From a virus: 24,709 nucleotides of DNA. Positions 1-7,618 of this stretch are shown here, one piece after another. The DNA lies in IMG/VR virus record IMGVR_UViG_3300026478_000696, positions 1 to 24,709 of that record. One strand, written 5' to 3'. A program made the position numbers and the translations under genes. Every line of letters starts with the position of its first letter. The first letter of the stretch is position 1. The notes beneath the pieces were generated by a model. The model was given only the letters and a program-made list of their open reading frames with translations. It was not told the origin of the DNA and did no database searches.

Positions 1-1077
1 GGCAAGGCCAGCCGTAGCCGCCACCGCCGCCACCGCCGCTCCCTCGACGATATAGGCGACCACCGGGGCCGCTGTAGCCGCCGCTGTAGCCCCAACAGCC
101 GCATCCACGGGCTTGGTAATGGCAAGGGTAGCCGTAGCCGCAGCCTCGGCCTGCGTTGCGCCTTCTGCGGGCTTGGTGATACCCGCCGAGGCGCTTGCCG
201 AGGAGATGGCTACGCCGCTGGCGTACAGGGCATGAGCAAGGTCGACATTGACGCTGGCAACCGCCGTCGCACCGCACCCGAGCGGCTTCGTGATCGCGCT
301 GCCGGTCGAGGCCAAGCAGTCGCCGGATACCGACGCACCGAGTGGCTTGTCGAGGGTGGCGCTAACCGAGGCGGTTGCCGTTGCCGCAGCGTTCGCATCT
401 GCGACGAACGCAACGGTGATGTTGCCCGTTGCTGTTGCGGTGGCAATCGCGGAGTCCGCGAGCGGCTTGGAGACGTCGGTCGAGGTGCTGCTTGTCGCCG
501 ACGCCGAGAGGCTGCCTGCGAGCGGGGCCGTCTTGTCGAGCGTAGCGTTGCCAGCCGTACTGATCGCGGCGACGCCCGCCATGAGCGGAGCGGTCTGGCT
601 CGTGTTGCCAGCCGCCGTCGCTGCGCTGCTAACCGCCGCAGCCAGCCCCTTGGTGACCGAAAGCGGGACGGTAACGCCAGCGAGCGCTGCGCCCGTGCCA
701 CCGAGTGGCACAGACAGGGCAACGGAGGTGTTGGTGGCGGTGGCAAGGCCGAAGCCGGTCGCACCAAGGCTTGCCGCACGCGTCAGCCCAGCCGTCGTAC
801 TTGCGACGGCGGTCGCCGTCGAGGCGATGCGGTACGCGACGCTGGTGATCGCGGTAGATGTCGCCAGCGCAGCGAAGGATGCGCCGAGCGGCTTGCTGAC
901 TGCCAGCCCAGCAGACGCTGATGCAACGCCGGTGGCGCTGCTTGCTAGCCGAGCAGTTTTCGATAGGGACGCGGAAGCACCCGCGACCCCCGAGACGGAG
1001 GCCGCGAGCGCATGAACCTCCCCAGCCGAGCCGTTGAGTACGGCTTGGTTGAGGACCGGGGTATTAAATACCGCCAC
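1..1077 (-). CDS. Ala-rich repeat virion-type protein (3' end outside window)
   Basis: I see an open minus-strand frame of 359 codons with no stop down to the left edge, so the C-terminus is missing. The proposed start is GTG at 1077 (VAVFNTPVLNQAV); its ribosome site is weak. The protein is very rich in Ala, Thr, Ser, Val and Gly and poor in charged residues. It carries a degenerate repeat marked by the tag (S/T/D)KPLG or TKP, recurring about every 20-40 residues (SKPLG, DKPLG, TKPLG, TKPAEG, TKPVDA). Such low-complexity repeats are common in phage tail fibre or virion-decoration proteins, but I do not recognise a named family. It follows the 145-aa tail-type gene and lies in the same frame as it, separated by one TAA. 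Long plus-strand frames over this region are composition shadows. Confidence 0.65.
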   Translation of the reverse strand, partial: MAVFNTPVLNQAVLNGSAGEVHALAASVSGVAGASASLSKTARLASSATGVASASAGLAVSKPLGASFAALATSTAITSVAYRIASTATAVASTTAGLTRAASLGATGFGLATATNTSVALSVPLGGTGAALAGVTVPLSVTKGLAAAVSSAATAAGNTSQTAPLMAGVAAISTAGNATLDKTAPLAGSLSASATSSTSTDVSKPLADSAIATATATGNITVAFVADANAAATATASVSATLDKPLGASVSGDCLASTGSAITKPLGCGATAVASVNVDLAHALYASGVAISSASASAGITKPAEGATQAEAAATATLAITKPVDAAVGATAAATAAPVVAYIVEGAAVAAVAATAGLA

Positions 1078-1098
1078 GCCCGCGGCCCCCGCGCCCGA

Positions 1099-1536
1099 TT
1101 AGTTGTCGATCTGGAACGACAGCGACGAGATCGGGAAGGTGACGGTGTCGCCTTGGTTGATCGTCTTGGCGATGTTGAGCGCACCGTAGACCAGCAGGTT
1201 GCCGCTAGTCGACGCGTCCCACACGCCGAAGTGCGTCACCGTACCCCACGAGGCCGTCGGAGTCGGAAACGTGATCGCCACGTTGTTGCTCGTGGTGCCG
1301 CTCGTTCCGGACGACGCAGTCGTCGAAGCAGCGGCCTGCGTGCCCGCCCAGTTGGTAAGCGACGGGGCGAGGTCTTGACGCGCATAGGCGTTGCCAGACA
1401 CCTCGGTGCCACCGCCCGTGTCGGACGGAGCCGCGGTGAGCAGCCCAACGTGGAGGCCAGCCGGGAAGGTGTACGCCTGCCCGCGGAACAGCTGGTCGAT
1501 CAGCTTGTTCTCAAGATAGTCGGTCATTGCAGCCAT
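1099..1536 (-). CDS. phage tail-fibre-like small virion protein
   Basis: 145 aa. The N-terminus (MTDYLENKLIDQLFRGQAY), followed by a LHVGLLTAAPSD segment and an SGNAYARQDL segment, resembles a small family found in many phage structural modules, often annotated as tail fibre or Gp80-like protein. That assignment is from memory of the pattern. The rest is predicted beta-rich, with a Ser/Thr/Gly-rich centre (residues about 68-90) and a C-terminal stretch typical of a beta-sandwich (INQGDTVTFPISSLSFQI). The start at 1536 is supported by AAGGAG eight bases upstream; this site overlaps the TAA stop of the preceding gene, which suggests coupled translation. A second Met at codon 4 is possible. Its place directly after the portal and a small beta protein is unusual, because capsid genes normally sit here. 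Confidence 0.75.
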   Translation of the reverse strand: MAAMTDYLENKLIDQLFRGQAYTFPAGLHVGLLTAAPSDTGGGTEVSGNAYARQDLAPSLTNWAGTQAAASTTASSGTSGTTSNNVAITFPTPTASWGTVTHFGVWDASTSGNLLVYGALNIAKTINQGDTVTFPISSLSFQIDN

Positions 1537-1548
1537 GGTTGTTTCTCC

Positions 1549-1881
1549 TTAAGCAATTTGTTCACGGACAAGGAACTTCAGCCGGTCGTAGAGCGTCTGC
1601 TTTTCGCCGTCGAAGTTGATTTCTACTTCGCCTTCGTAATACCCCGGGTCGACGTTCAGCGTGGCCCCCGGAAAGTTGAACATCACTTCGCCGCTCGCAC
1701 CTCCGTTCAGTTTGGTGACAGGGATGGTGGTTAGCACCGCCTCCGCTGTCACGCTGCGGAAGTGGATGGACACGGTGGTGTCTGCGTCGCTTACGTCGAG
1801 AGCTGTCCCGTCTGACTTGGTGAGCGTGAGTTTGATGTACGGGCGGTTATCGCCACGCACGAGTTTGATTTCTTCAGCCAT
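1549..1881 (-). CDS. small beta-sandwich phage protein (BppU/Ig-like)
   Basis: 110 aa, starting MAEEIKLVRGDNRPYIKL. The pattern of a short 'RGDNRP.IKLTLT..DG' strand pair, a 'VSIHFRS' strand, and a C-terminal 'PGYYEGEVEINF' element is like the N-terminal Ig-like domain seen in phage baseplate upper proteins (BppU/DUF2479 type) and in short stand-alone relatives; the family call is tentative. There is no membrane segment or signal. The start ATG overlaps the portal stop by eight bases and has GGGGAG seven bases upstream. The gene is co-transcribed between portal and tail-like protein. A role as a small virion or head-completion accessory is inference from position only. Confidence 0.7.
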   Translation of the reverse strand: MAEEIKLVRGDNRPYIKLTLTKSDGTALDVSDADTTVSIHFRSVTAEAVLTTIPVTKLNGGASGEVMFNFPGATLNVDPGYYEGEVEINFDGEKQTLYDRLKFLVREQIA

Positions 1882-3274
1882 TGCTGTTCTCCCCGTCGGT
1901 AGGCAGCGCCTCCGGCACGACAGGCGTCGCCTGCTCGTCGGTCGGCGTCGCTTCCATATCTGGCACGAAGTCGTCGCCCATAGATTCCTCTGGGGCGAGC
2001 GGCAAGCCAGCCGCCTGCCGCAGGTGGTTCTCTAGTTCGCGGTCGGGGAACAGCGTTGCGCCCGACGCAGTGAGCTTGCTGACAAACTCGCCCAGCGCAG
2101 TCAGGTCCGGCTTTTCCAGATCGCCCGGGACCAGCGACGGCATGACCTCGTGGTCCATCCCGTTGAGCTTCCAGAGCCGCGGCAGCAGGTGACGGTTGAA
2201 CACCTCGGCGATGCCTTTGGTGTACGCGCCGACTGCGGTGGCGAAGATTTCTGTCTTGTTCGACGACAGCGCGAAACTGCCTGTCGATCCCTGCCCAAGG
2301 AAAATGAAATCAGCGAGGACGCTGGTCGCAATCGCCTTGTTGTAGCGTTCGATGACTTTGCTGGTGTCGAACTGGCGGGAGCCGCCCGTCGACAGCAGTT
2401 TGATTTCGAACATCAGGTTCCCGCTGCTATCACGCGTCGACGGAAGGACCAAGCCTTCGTGCGTGTCGCGCTTGATGCTGCGGATCAGCCGCTTGTATTC
2501 CTCGGCGACCTGCCGGTCGAGCTTGTCCGCGCCCTGCATCAGGTAGTTGGACGGGATGTAGGCAATCGGCAGACCTGCGAGATCGCGCTCCAAGCCAATC
2601 GCCTCGACCTCTTCGATGCGCTTTTTGAAGAACCACGGGCGGTACGCGTTGCGTAGCACGCTGCGGCCCTCCGGGTTGTTGCGCTCCTCGGAGGTGCGGA
2701 ACAGCAGCAGCTTTTCGATAGGGATGCAGACCATGCCGCGGTCGTACGGCTGCTGCCAGAGACCGACGATGCTGCCGTCGTCCTTGTCCATCTCCCACTT
2801 GGGGATCGTGTTCTGGGCACGGAGCGACAGCGACCGGATACCAATCTTGCGGTCGTTGTAGACGCTACGTCCGGTCGGGTCCGTCGAGTCCGAGCCGAGG
2901 CGACGCTTCCAGATGATCTCCATCGGCGCATAGCCGTAGGTGAACATCGAGCAGACCTCGGTGATGACGGAGTTCCACGACACGCTCATGTCGTGCATGA
3001 CCTCCTCGACGAACTGCTTCGCGCCTTCGGCCTCCGGCGAGTCGTCGGTTGCCTGCACGCGCCACTCGACCTGTCTTATCAGCATCGTGATTGCGAACAG
3101 CACCGCGCCGACAATCGGATCGTTGTCAGCCATCTCGCGGTAGATGCGCGAGCCGTTGAGACCGCGCAGGTCGCGCTCGGCCTCCTCTTGGACATACCCG
3201 CCGTACGCACGCAGACCCGACGTGCCGATGACACTCGGGTCGTACTTCAGCGGTTCTCGGTTTTCTTCTGCCAT
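1874..3274 (-). CDS. phage portal protein (DUF935 / Mu gp29-like)
   Basis: 466 aa, within the usual portal range. Recognisable elements are an N-terminal IYREMADNDPIVGAVL helix, the VEWRVQ strand, the TYGYAPMEIIWKRR segment, a WFFKKRIEEVEAIGLERDLAG helix region, and the FIFLGQGSTGSFALSS loop typical of the DUF935 (Mu gp29-like) portal family. The last ~40 residues are acidic and Pro/Thr-rich, probably a disordered tail. Portals form the dodecameric ring at one capsid vertex through which terminase drives DNA. The start ATG overlaps the terminase large subunit stop (TGATG), showing translational coupling. Odd: the downstream genes are not MuF, protease or capsid genes, unlike the usual order. 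Confidence 0.93.
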   Translation of the reverse strand: MAEENREPLKYDPSVIGTSGLRAYGGYVQEEAERDLRGLNGSRIYREMADNDPIVGAVLFAITMLIRQVEWRVQATDDSPEAEGAKQFVEEVMHDMSVSWNSVITEVCSMFTYGYAPMEIIWKRRLGSDSTDPTGRSVYNDRKIGIRSLSLRAQNTIPKWEMDKDDGSIVGLWQQPYDRGMVCIPIEKLLLFRTSEERNNPEGRSVLRNAYRPWFFKKRIEEVEAIGLERDLAGLPIAYIPSNYLMQGADKLDRQVAEEYKRLIRSIKRDTHEGLVLPSTRDSSGNLMFEIKLLSTGGSRQFDTSKVIERYNKAIATSVLADFIFLGQGSTGSFALSSNKTEIFATAVGAYTKGIAEVFNRHLLPRLWKLNGMDHEVMPSLVPGDLEKPDLTALGEFVSKLTASGATLFPDRELENHLRQAAGLPLAPEESMGDDFVPDMEATPTDEQATPVVPEALPTDGENSNG

Positions 3275-4548
3275 CAGTATTCTCCTCGCTCATCGGCGCT
3301 GACCCACGGACTGATCCGTGACAGGCCGTCTGGACGCGCATACGCCAAATCGGGCGCAGCAGCGCGGTACTGTTGCCACGCAAGTGCCAACGCCACGACG
3401 CAGTCGTCGTGTAGCCCTTCCGGTGCGTTGTAGGTCGCGCCGGTACGGGTGTACCTGTACTCAAAGCTTTCCAGTTCCGACCGGAGAATCCCGTCGGGGA
3501 TGCGAAGCTGACGTTGCTGGATGGCGAGGACTAGCCCCTCCATCAGCTGCTGCTTCGACTGCGAGGTGAATTTGAAGCCGCTGACGTTGTGTCGCTTGGA
3601 CTGCAGGCGCTCGACAATGGGGTCGCCTACACCCGTGGAGTCTACCAGTGTCGGCACGTTTCCGATAAGGGACAAGATACGTCCCTCGGTCGTTTCCCAC
3701 GTTCCCTGCCAACGCTCAAACCCGCAGACCGCGCCGCGGCGATCTAGCCCAACGACCACGGTCCAGTCATGCGACTTGGCGAGGTCGATGCCCACCGCGA
3801 CGGGCCGGTCCTCGGAGATCGTTCCGACGCAGCCCGCGATGTGGTGAATCCCGAATGGGTTCCCTTGGTCGTCCGACGGTTCGGCGAGGTATAGCTCCTT
3901 GAACACCGCCTCGGGGAGGATGCGCTTGGCGTCCTCGACCTCTGCGGCGTCCAGCACCCCGCCAGCCACGGCGTCGTAGGCCGTCAGCTTGGCGTAGTGG
4001 TAGCCCGCGTCGCCGGACTCGGCCCGCCGTGCGATCCGGTAGTGCCAGTTCGTGCGGCCCTTTACGTTTCCGATGATCCGGACCGGACCCTTGGTCGCGG
4101 TCAGGGTGGAGCGGACGGCAATCCACGAGTCCTCCCGGCAGCGCGACGCCTCGTCAATGACGGCGGCGTAGACGTCTTCACCGTAGAGGTTGTCTGGCTT
4201 TTCTGCGGTCTTGAACCAGATCGTGGACATAGGCGCGAGCAAACGGATGGTGAGTTCGGACTCGTTTGCAAGATAACTACCGACGGGCAATCCCGCCTTG
4301 ATGCGCCGAAAGGCGATCTTGGCCTGCGGATATACCGGGGCCACCCACCAGAAGTTGCGGTTCATGCCGCCGTTGAGGACCGCCTGCTCGACCAGCCACG
4401 CCATGCAGCCGACGGTCTTGCCCGCCTTGGTGCTGGCCTCGACCACGCCGTATCGCGCCGCGCAGAAGATCGCCCGCTCTTGTGCGTCGTACAGCCACGG
4501 ACGGATGTACTCGCCTTGAATGGGTTCTAGCTTCCGCGCCGCGCCCAT
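3274..4548 (-). CDS. terL: terminase large subunit
   Basis: 424 aa. The N-terminal ATPase shows a Walker A-like STKAGKT (residues 39-45), a Walker B with AAVIDEAS (D132, E133) and a coupling motif IIGNVKGRTNWHY (158-170). The C-terminal RNase H-like nuclease shows acidic metal ligands in VGIDLAKSHDWT (D255), LVDSTGVGD (D303) and LHDDCVVALALAW (D381/D382). This is the motor and nuclease that cuts concatemeric DNA and pumps it through the portal. It is at the shorter end for the family but all key motifs are present, so it looks intact. Start and stop both overlap their neighbours as TGATG, placing it in one translational unit with terS and portal. Confidence 0.95.
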   Translation of the reverse strand: MGAARKLEPIQGEYIRPWLYDAQERAIFCAARYGVVEASTKAGKTVGCMAWLVEQAVLNGGMNRNFWWVAPVYPQAKIAFRRIKAGLPVGSYLANESELTIRLLAPMSTIWFKTAEKPDNLYGEDVYAAVIDEASRCREDSWIAVRSTLTATKGPVRIIGNVKGRTNWHYRIARRAESGDAGYHYAKLTAYDAVAGGVLDAAEVEDAKRILPEAVFKELYLAEPSDDQGNPFGIHHIAGCVGTISEDRPVAVGIDLAKSHDWTVVVGLDRRGAVCGFERWQGTWETTEGRILSLIGNVPTLVDSTGVGDPIVERLQSKRHNVSGFKFTSQSKQQLMEGLVLAIQQRQLRIPDGILRSELESFEYRYTRTGATYNAPEGLHDDCVVALALAWQQYRAAAPDLAYARPDGLSRISPWVSADERGEY

Positions 4549-5027
4549 CAGTTAACCATCGGGCGGTCGCCCAATCGCAGGGTGAAGCGGACCGGTCCCG
4601 CGGACTCCATCACCGCGGTCGCCTCGGCAGCGCGGTCGTTGTAACCGCCCTTCGACTTGAGCAGGAATATCGACGCCGTGAGCGCCGCCTTGATGTCCTG
4701 CTGCTGCGACGCGATCCGATACAGGTTCGCGGAGACGCGGGACAACATCCGGAGCTTCCCTTGCTCCAGTTCGTCGGCGTAGTGGACCCGGAGTGTCTTG
4801 GCGTCGATCCCCACCAGCTGCGCCGTCTGCTCGTGTGTCATGTCGTTGAGCATCGCCAGTTCCACGAGGTTCCGGGTTTGGGGGGTCGGGGCGTGCTTGT
4901 TCGCCGGTCCCTTTTTTTCAACGGGGGAAGGGGCAGGGGGGGCGGCTACCGGGGCCACGGGGGCGGTAACGGCGGCAGCCGGGGCCGGTGGCGGGGTAGG
5001 GGCGGGGGTTCGGGCTTTCTTCGGCAT
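4548..5027 (-). CDS. terS: terminase small subunit-like DNA-binding protein
   Basis: 159 aa from the ATG at 5027. A Pro/Ala-rich linker (about residues 6-40) precedes a helix-turn-helix segment (NLVELAMLNDMTHEQTAQLVG, then IDAKTLRVHYADEL). An alpha-helical part follows (AALTASIFLLKSKGGYNDR), matching the familiar phage small-terminase pattern ending in an 'A.I.FWLK...GW' motif. Small terminases recognise the packaging site and regulate the large subunit encoded next. The start is uncertain: an in-frame TTG at 5063 gives 171 aa, and neither start has a clear Shine-Dalgarno sequence. I prefer the ATG because the protein then begins MPKKAR, typical for the family. The stop overlaps the terL ATG. 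Confidence 0.82.
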   Translation of the reverse strand: MPKKARTPAPTPPPAPAAAVTAPVAPVAAPPAPSPVEKKGPANKHAPTPQTRNLVELAMLNDMTHEQTAQLVGIDAKTLRVHYADELEQGKLRMLSRVSANLYRIASQQQDIKAALTASIFLLKSKGGYNDRAAEATAVMESAGPVRFTLRLGDRPMVN

Positions 5028-5083
5028 AGGGGTTATCGCCAAGTTGATATTGAGGACTTGCAAAGCCCCGGAAACCGAGCAAC

Positions 5084-5112
5084 ATTGTCACCACGGTGAT
5101 ACCAGAGGGCAA
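5084..5112 (-). promoter_or_regulatory. terminase operon promoter with repressor-type operator
   Basis: On the minus strand: -35 TTGCCC (5112-5107), 17-bp spacer, -10 GACAAT (5089-5084), about 50 nt before the terS ATG. A 16-bp palindrome TGTCACCACGGTGATA (5086-5101) fills most of the spacer. It matches the TRTCAYNNNNRTGAYA motif found at five other promoters in the window. The promoter hexamers are only moderate matches; the palindrome is clear. Confidence 0.55.
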
Positions 5113-5241
5113 AGGGCGGGTTCGGGGCCATACGGAGGCTCATGCCGGTGAGAACGGATACCGCCAAGCGATACAGGAATTCGGGGGTTAGTTCAATCAC
5201 CGGGGCCATTCCCCCAGCCCCACTTTTTCGGAGGAAGCGAT

Positions 5242-5763
5242 ATGACGGCGTTGCAGAAGGTATTTCTACCCAAGGGCGGGTTTGAGGCGATTCAGGCGGT
5301 GGTGGGCAAGATGGCGGCGCAGAAGGCCGCGACCATGCCCACGAAGCCGCCGCGCTCGACCCTGCTCTCACAGGCGCGACAGGCGGTGGCTGGGGGCAGC
5401 CTCCCGCCGGAGTTGGAGTTCAACAGCGAACGGAATTACAGCTACAACACCCACGCGAAGGCGCTTCACCAGCTGGCTCGTGCTGGTGACGTCGCCGGTC
5501 TTGCTGCTTACCCGCTCAAGGGGAGCAACACCTACGCCCGGGCGCTGATCGGCTACCGCGACTTGCTGCTGTCCCATCTCAATGCTGCCAAGGTTTCGGG
5601 GCTGGCGAACCTCGCCGCCCAGTCGAACGTAGCGAAGGCGACGAAGCAGACCGCGCCGCAGAACGCTCCCGCCATGAACGCCAAGAAGGCGACGCCAAAT
5701 GCGAAGAAGGCGACCGCGAGTGCGGTGAGCCGGACGACGAAGGCGAAGAAGGCTTCCAAGTAG
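5242..5763 (+). CDS. hypothetical protein with H1-like Lys/Ala tail
   Basis: 173 aa. GGAGGA precedes the ATG at good distance, so the start is firm. Residues about 59-115 form the most conserved-looking part (LEFNSERNYSYNTHAKALHQ, then a GSNTYARALIGYRDLLLSHL segment), probably helical. The C-terminus from about residue 130 is a low-complexity Lys/Ala/Thr tail with repeated NAKKAT blocks, like histone H1 or HU-type C-terminal tails, which bind DNA without sequence specificity. A nucleoid-associated or DNA-condensing role is inference from the tail. There is no signal peptide or membrane segment. It is transcribed divergently from the terminase operon and alone with one small gene downstream. 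Confidence 0.75.
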   Translation: MTALQKVFLPKGGFEAIQAVVGKMAAQKAATMPTKPPRSTLLSQARQAVAGGSLPPELEFNSERNYSYNTHAKALHQLARAGDVAGLAAYPLKGSNTYARALIGYRDLLLSHLNAAKVSGLANLAAQSNVAKATKQTAPQNAPAMNAKKATPNAKKATASAVSRTTKAKKASK

Positions 5764-5870
5764 CGCATGGTTGGTCCGAGGTTGGTTTTTGGTTAAGCAA
5801 CCGGTGGCGTATCGAATCTAGTGTTGACAGGATTCGGCACGCCACCGACGCTCTTGGGCGAGGAGTTGAG

Positions 5871-6149
5871 ATGGCGAGTATCTGGGTGCAAGAAAAAGGT
5901 CAGAAGGAGCCGCAGAAGGTGCGCGGCTACCTCGACGCGGGTGAGGCCAAGAAGATTATCCGGTCGATGGTCCGGCGCTGGGCGGGACCGGTCGTTGAGG
6001 CGCAAGCCTACGACTACCTGCTGTTCCGCGATGAGGTCGCCTACCTGCAGGGCAAACCGTGTGGGAACATCTTCGTGGAATTCTTCAGCCCGCCGTCGCA
6101 GCCCGAGCGCGGGCAGCCGGTACGCCCGACCGTCAAGAGCCGCGACTGA
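5871..6149 (+). CDS. small hypothetical phage protein
   Basis: 92 aa. GAGGAG lies five bases before the ATG, supporting the start. It is a mixed-charge, probably alpha/beta soluble protein with no recognised motif (MASIWVQEKGQK start; FVEFFSPPSQPERGQ near the end). It ends two bases before the convergent methyltransferase gene. The 107-bp gap upstream holds a TTGACA-like hexamer at 5823 but no convincing -10, so it may be co-transcribed with the H1-like gene. Function unknown. Confidence 0.65.
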   Translation: MASIWVQEKGQKEPQKVRGYLDAGEAKKIIRSMVRRWAGPVVEAQAYDYLLFRDEVAYLQGKPCGNIFVEFFSPPSQPERGQPVRPTVKSRD

Positions 6150-6151
6150 TC

Positions 6152-7393
6152 TCACGCCGCCTTGCGGGCGCTGCCGAGTTCGGCAAACGTGCGCCCGTCC
6201 GATTCCAGCGTGGCCTGTTTCCCGGTGAACTCCTGCCACCGCTGCACAATCACATCGACGTACTTCGGGTCCAGTTCCATGAGGCGGGCCACGCGCCCGT
6301 TCTTTTCCGCAGCGATCAGCGTGGTCCCCGACCCGCCAAAGTTGTCCAGCACGATGTCGCCGCCCTTGGTGTTGTTGAGTAGCTGATACTCAAAGAGGGC
6401 CACCGGCTTCATCGTCGGGTGCGACTCGTTGCGCGAGGGGCGGTCGAAGTCGAGGATGGTCGTCTGCTTGCGGTCCGCAGCCCAGAGGTGCGCCGCGCCT
6501 TCCTTCCACCCGTAGAGACACGGCTCGTGCTGCCAGTGGTAGTCCTGACGGCCCATGACCATGTGGTTCTTGCGCCAGATGAGGCATTGGCGCACGGTCC
6601 AGTTCGCGTCCTTACACGCGCCGCGGAAGTTGTAGCCCTCCGAGTCCGCGTGCCAGATGTAGAACACCGCGCCAGCCTTCATCACGGTGTCGGCAGAGAC
6701 AAAGGCGTCGCGCAAGAAGTCGCGGAAGGACTGGTCGTCCATGCTGTCGTTCTTGATCGTGAGCGCGTCTTTCGTCTTGCCGGTGTACGCGACGTTGTAG
6801 GGCGGGTCGGTCAAGAGCATATCGACGGCCTGCCCAGCGCAAAGCTTGTCGACCGCCGTCTGCTCCAAGCTGCTGCCGCACATGACGCGATGCGGACCGC
6901 ACACCCATACGTCGCCGAGCTTGGTGATCGGCTCGACCGGCACCTCCGGCGTATCGTCTGGGTCGGTTAGTCCCTCCGTCCCCGCGGGGGCGAGGAGCTT
7001 GGACAACTCGTCCACCGAGAAGCCGGTCAGGGCGATGTCGAAGCCTTGCTCATTGAGGTCGCCTAGCTCGACCTTCAGCAGTTCGAAATCCCAGCCCGCG
7101 TTGAGGGCCAGCTTGTTGTCGGCGAGAACGAGCGCCCGCCGCTGCGCCTCCGATAGCCCGACGATCTGGATCGTGGGCACCTCGTCCATCTTCAGCCGCT
7201 GGGCAGCCAGCAGACGCCCGTGGCCCGCGATGATCCCGCCGTCCTCGTCCACAAGGATCGGGTTGGTCCAGCCGAACTCTTTGATCGACCCAGCCAGCTG
7301 GGCGACCTGCTCGTCGGAGTGCGTCCGGGCATTCCGGACGTACGGGATGAGGTCCGTCAGCTTTCGGTACGTGACCTGAAGGGCGTTCGCCAT
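6152..7393 (-). CDS. ParB/Srx-like domain fused to N6-adenine/N4-cytosine DNA methyltransferase
   Basis: 413 aa from ATG 7393, chosen because AGGAG lies just upstream; an open frame extends to 7558 but looks non-coding. Residues about 10-77 form a ParB/sulfiredoxin-type domain (LIPYVRNARTHSDEQVAQLA, then GIIAGHGRLLAAQRL with GHGR at 57-60). Residues about 160-400 are an amino-methyltransferase. Motif IV is TDPPY (DPPY at 196-199) and motif I is DNFGGSG (350-356); IV before I indicates a beta-class enzyme, which methylates adenine N6 or cytosine N4. The conserved 'SHPTMKPVALFEYQL' element is also present. No restriction nuclease is next to it, so it is an orphan, often used by phages for anti-restriction or regulation. 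It has its own leader and promoter. Confidence 0.92.
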   Translation of the reverse strand: MANALQVTYRKLTDLIPYVRNARTHSDEQVAQLAGSIKEFGWTNPILVDEDGGIIAGHGRLLAAQRLKMDEVPTIQIVGLSEAQRRALVLADNKLALNAGWDFELLKVELGDLNEQGFDIALTGFSVDELSKLLAPAGTEGLTDPDDTPEVPVEPITKLGDVWVCGPHRVMCGSSLEQTAVDKLCAGQAVDMLLTDPPYNVAYTGKTKDALTIKNDSMDDQSFRDFLRDAFVSADTVMKAGAVFYIWHADSEGYNFRGACKDANWTVRQCLIWRKNHMVMGRQDYHWQHEPCLYGWKEGAAHLWAADRKQTTILDFDRPSRNESHPTMKPVALFEYQLLNNTKGGDIVLDNFGGSGTTLIAAEKNGRVARLMELDPKYVDVIVQRWQEFTGKQATLESDGRTFAELGSARKAA

Positions 7394-7432
7394 ATCGCTC
7401 CTGTAAGAGACGGCGTACCCCGGACGGGCGGC

Positions 7433-7460
7433 AAAAAGGTGGGCGGTTCTTCGCCCGCCC
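7433..7460 (-). terminator. terminator-like hairpin in methyltransferase leader
   Basis: Read on the minus strand: GGGCGG (7460-7455), an 8-nt loop, CCGCCC (7446-7441), three bases, then TTTTT (7437-7433). It lies about 40 nt before the methyltransferase ATG and about 80 nt after its predicted promoter. No other minus-strand gene lies upstream, so it would act as a leader attenuator rather than an end-of-operon terminator. The stem is only six GC pairs. Confidence 0.45.
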
Positions 7461-7548
7461 GGGGTCGCCAATGCGGACGGCCCGGGGCAGGGATGGGTCT
7501 GGAGGAAGGGGAACCGCCGCCAAGCCCCGGAAAATGCGTCCGGGTGTA

Positions 7549-7577
7549 CTTGTATCACCGGGATGACAGGCGCACAA
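7549..7577 (-). promoter_or_regulatory. methyltransferase promoter with operator
   Basis: Minus strand: -35 TTGTGC (7577-7572), 17-bp spacer, -10 TACAAG (7554-7549). The palindrome TATCACCGGGATGACA (7553-7568) occupies the spacer and touches the -10, as in the other operator-promoters. It would give a leader of about 150 nt before the methyltransferase. The -35 is weak; the conserved geometry is the main support. Confidence 0.5.
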
Positions 7578-7618
7578 GCCCCCGGGGCGGTTTTTAGCGT
7601 CTGAATGAGAAAAAGGAC

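Noticed and set aside
232-1015. Long plus-strand open frames over the Ala-rich gene
   Set aside because: They arise from the biased codons of the minus-strand repeat gene, show Arg/Ala-only composition, and lack ribosome sites.
5033-5209. 58-aa minus-strand frame (MAPVIELTPEFLYRLAV...) just before terS
   Set aside because: Its stop lies five bases before the terS ATG, which is suggestive, but the predicted terminase promoter and operator lie inside it and its start has no properly spaced ribosome site. It may still be real.
5787-5800. 14-bp repeat TTTTGGTTAAGCAA also at 11947-11960
   Set aside because: About one exact 14-mer repeat is expected by chance in a window this size; no shared context.
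6152-7393. ParB-MTase as the partition ParB reading the parS site
   Set aside because: It has only the ParB/Srx-like N-domain; the ParB HTH and dimerisation domains are absent, and no ParA is nearby.
7576-7596. CCCCCGGGG followed by TTTTT as a plus-strand terminator
   Set aside because: The palindrome has no room for a loop, and no plus-strand transcript needs ending there.
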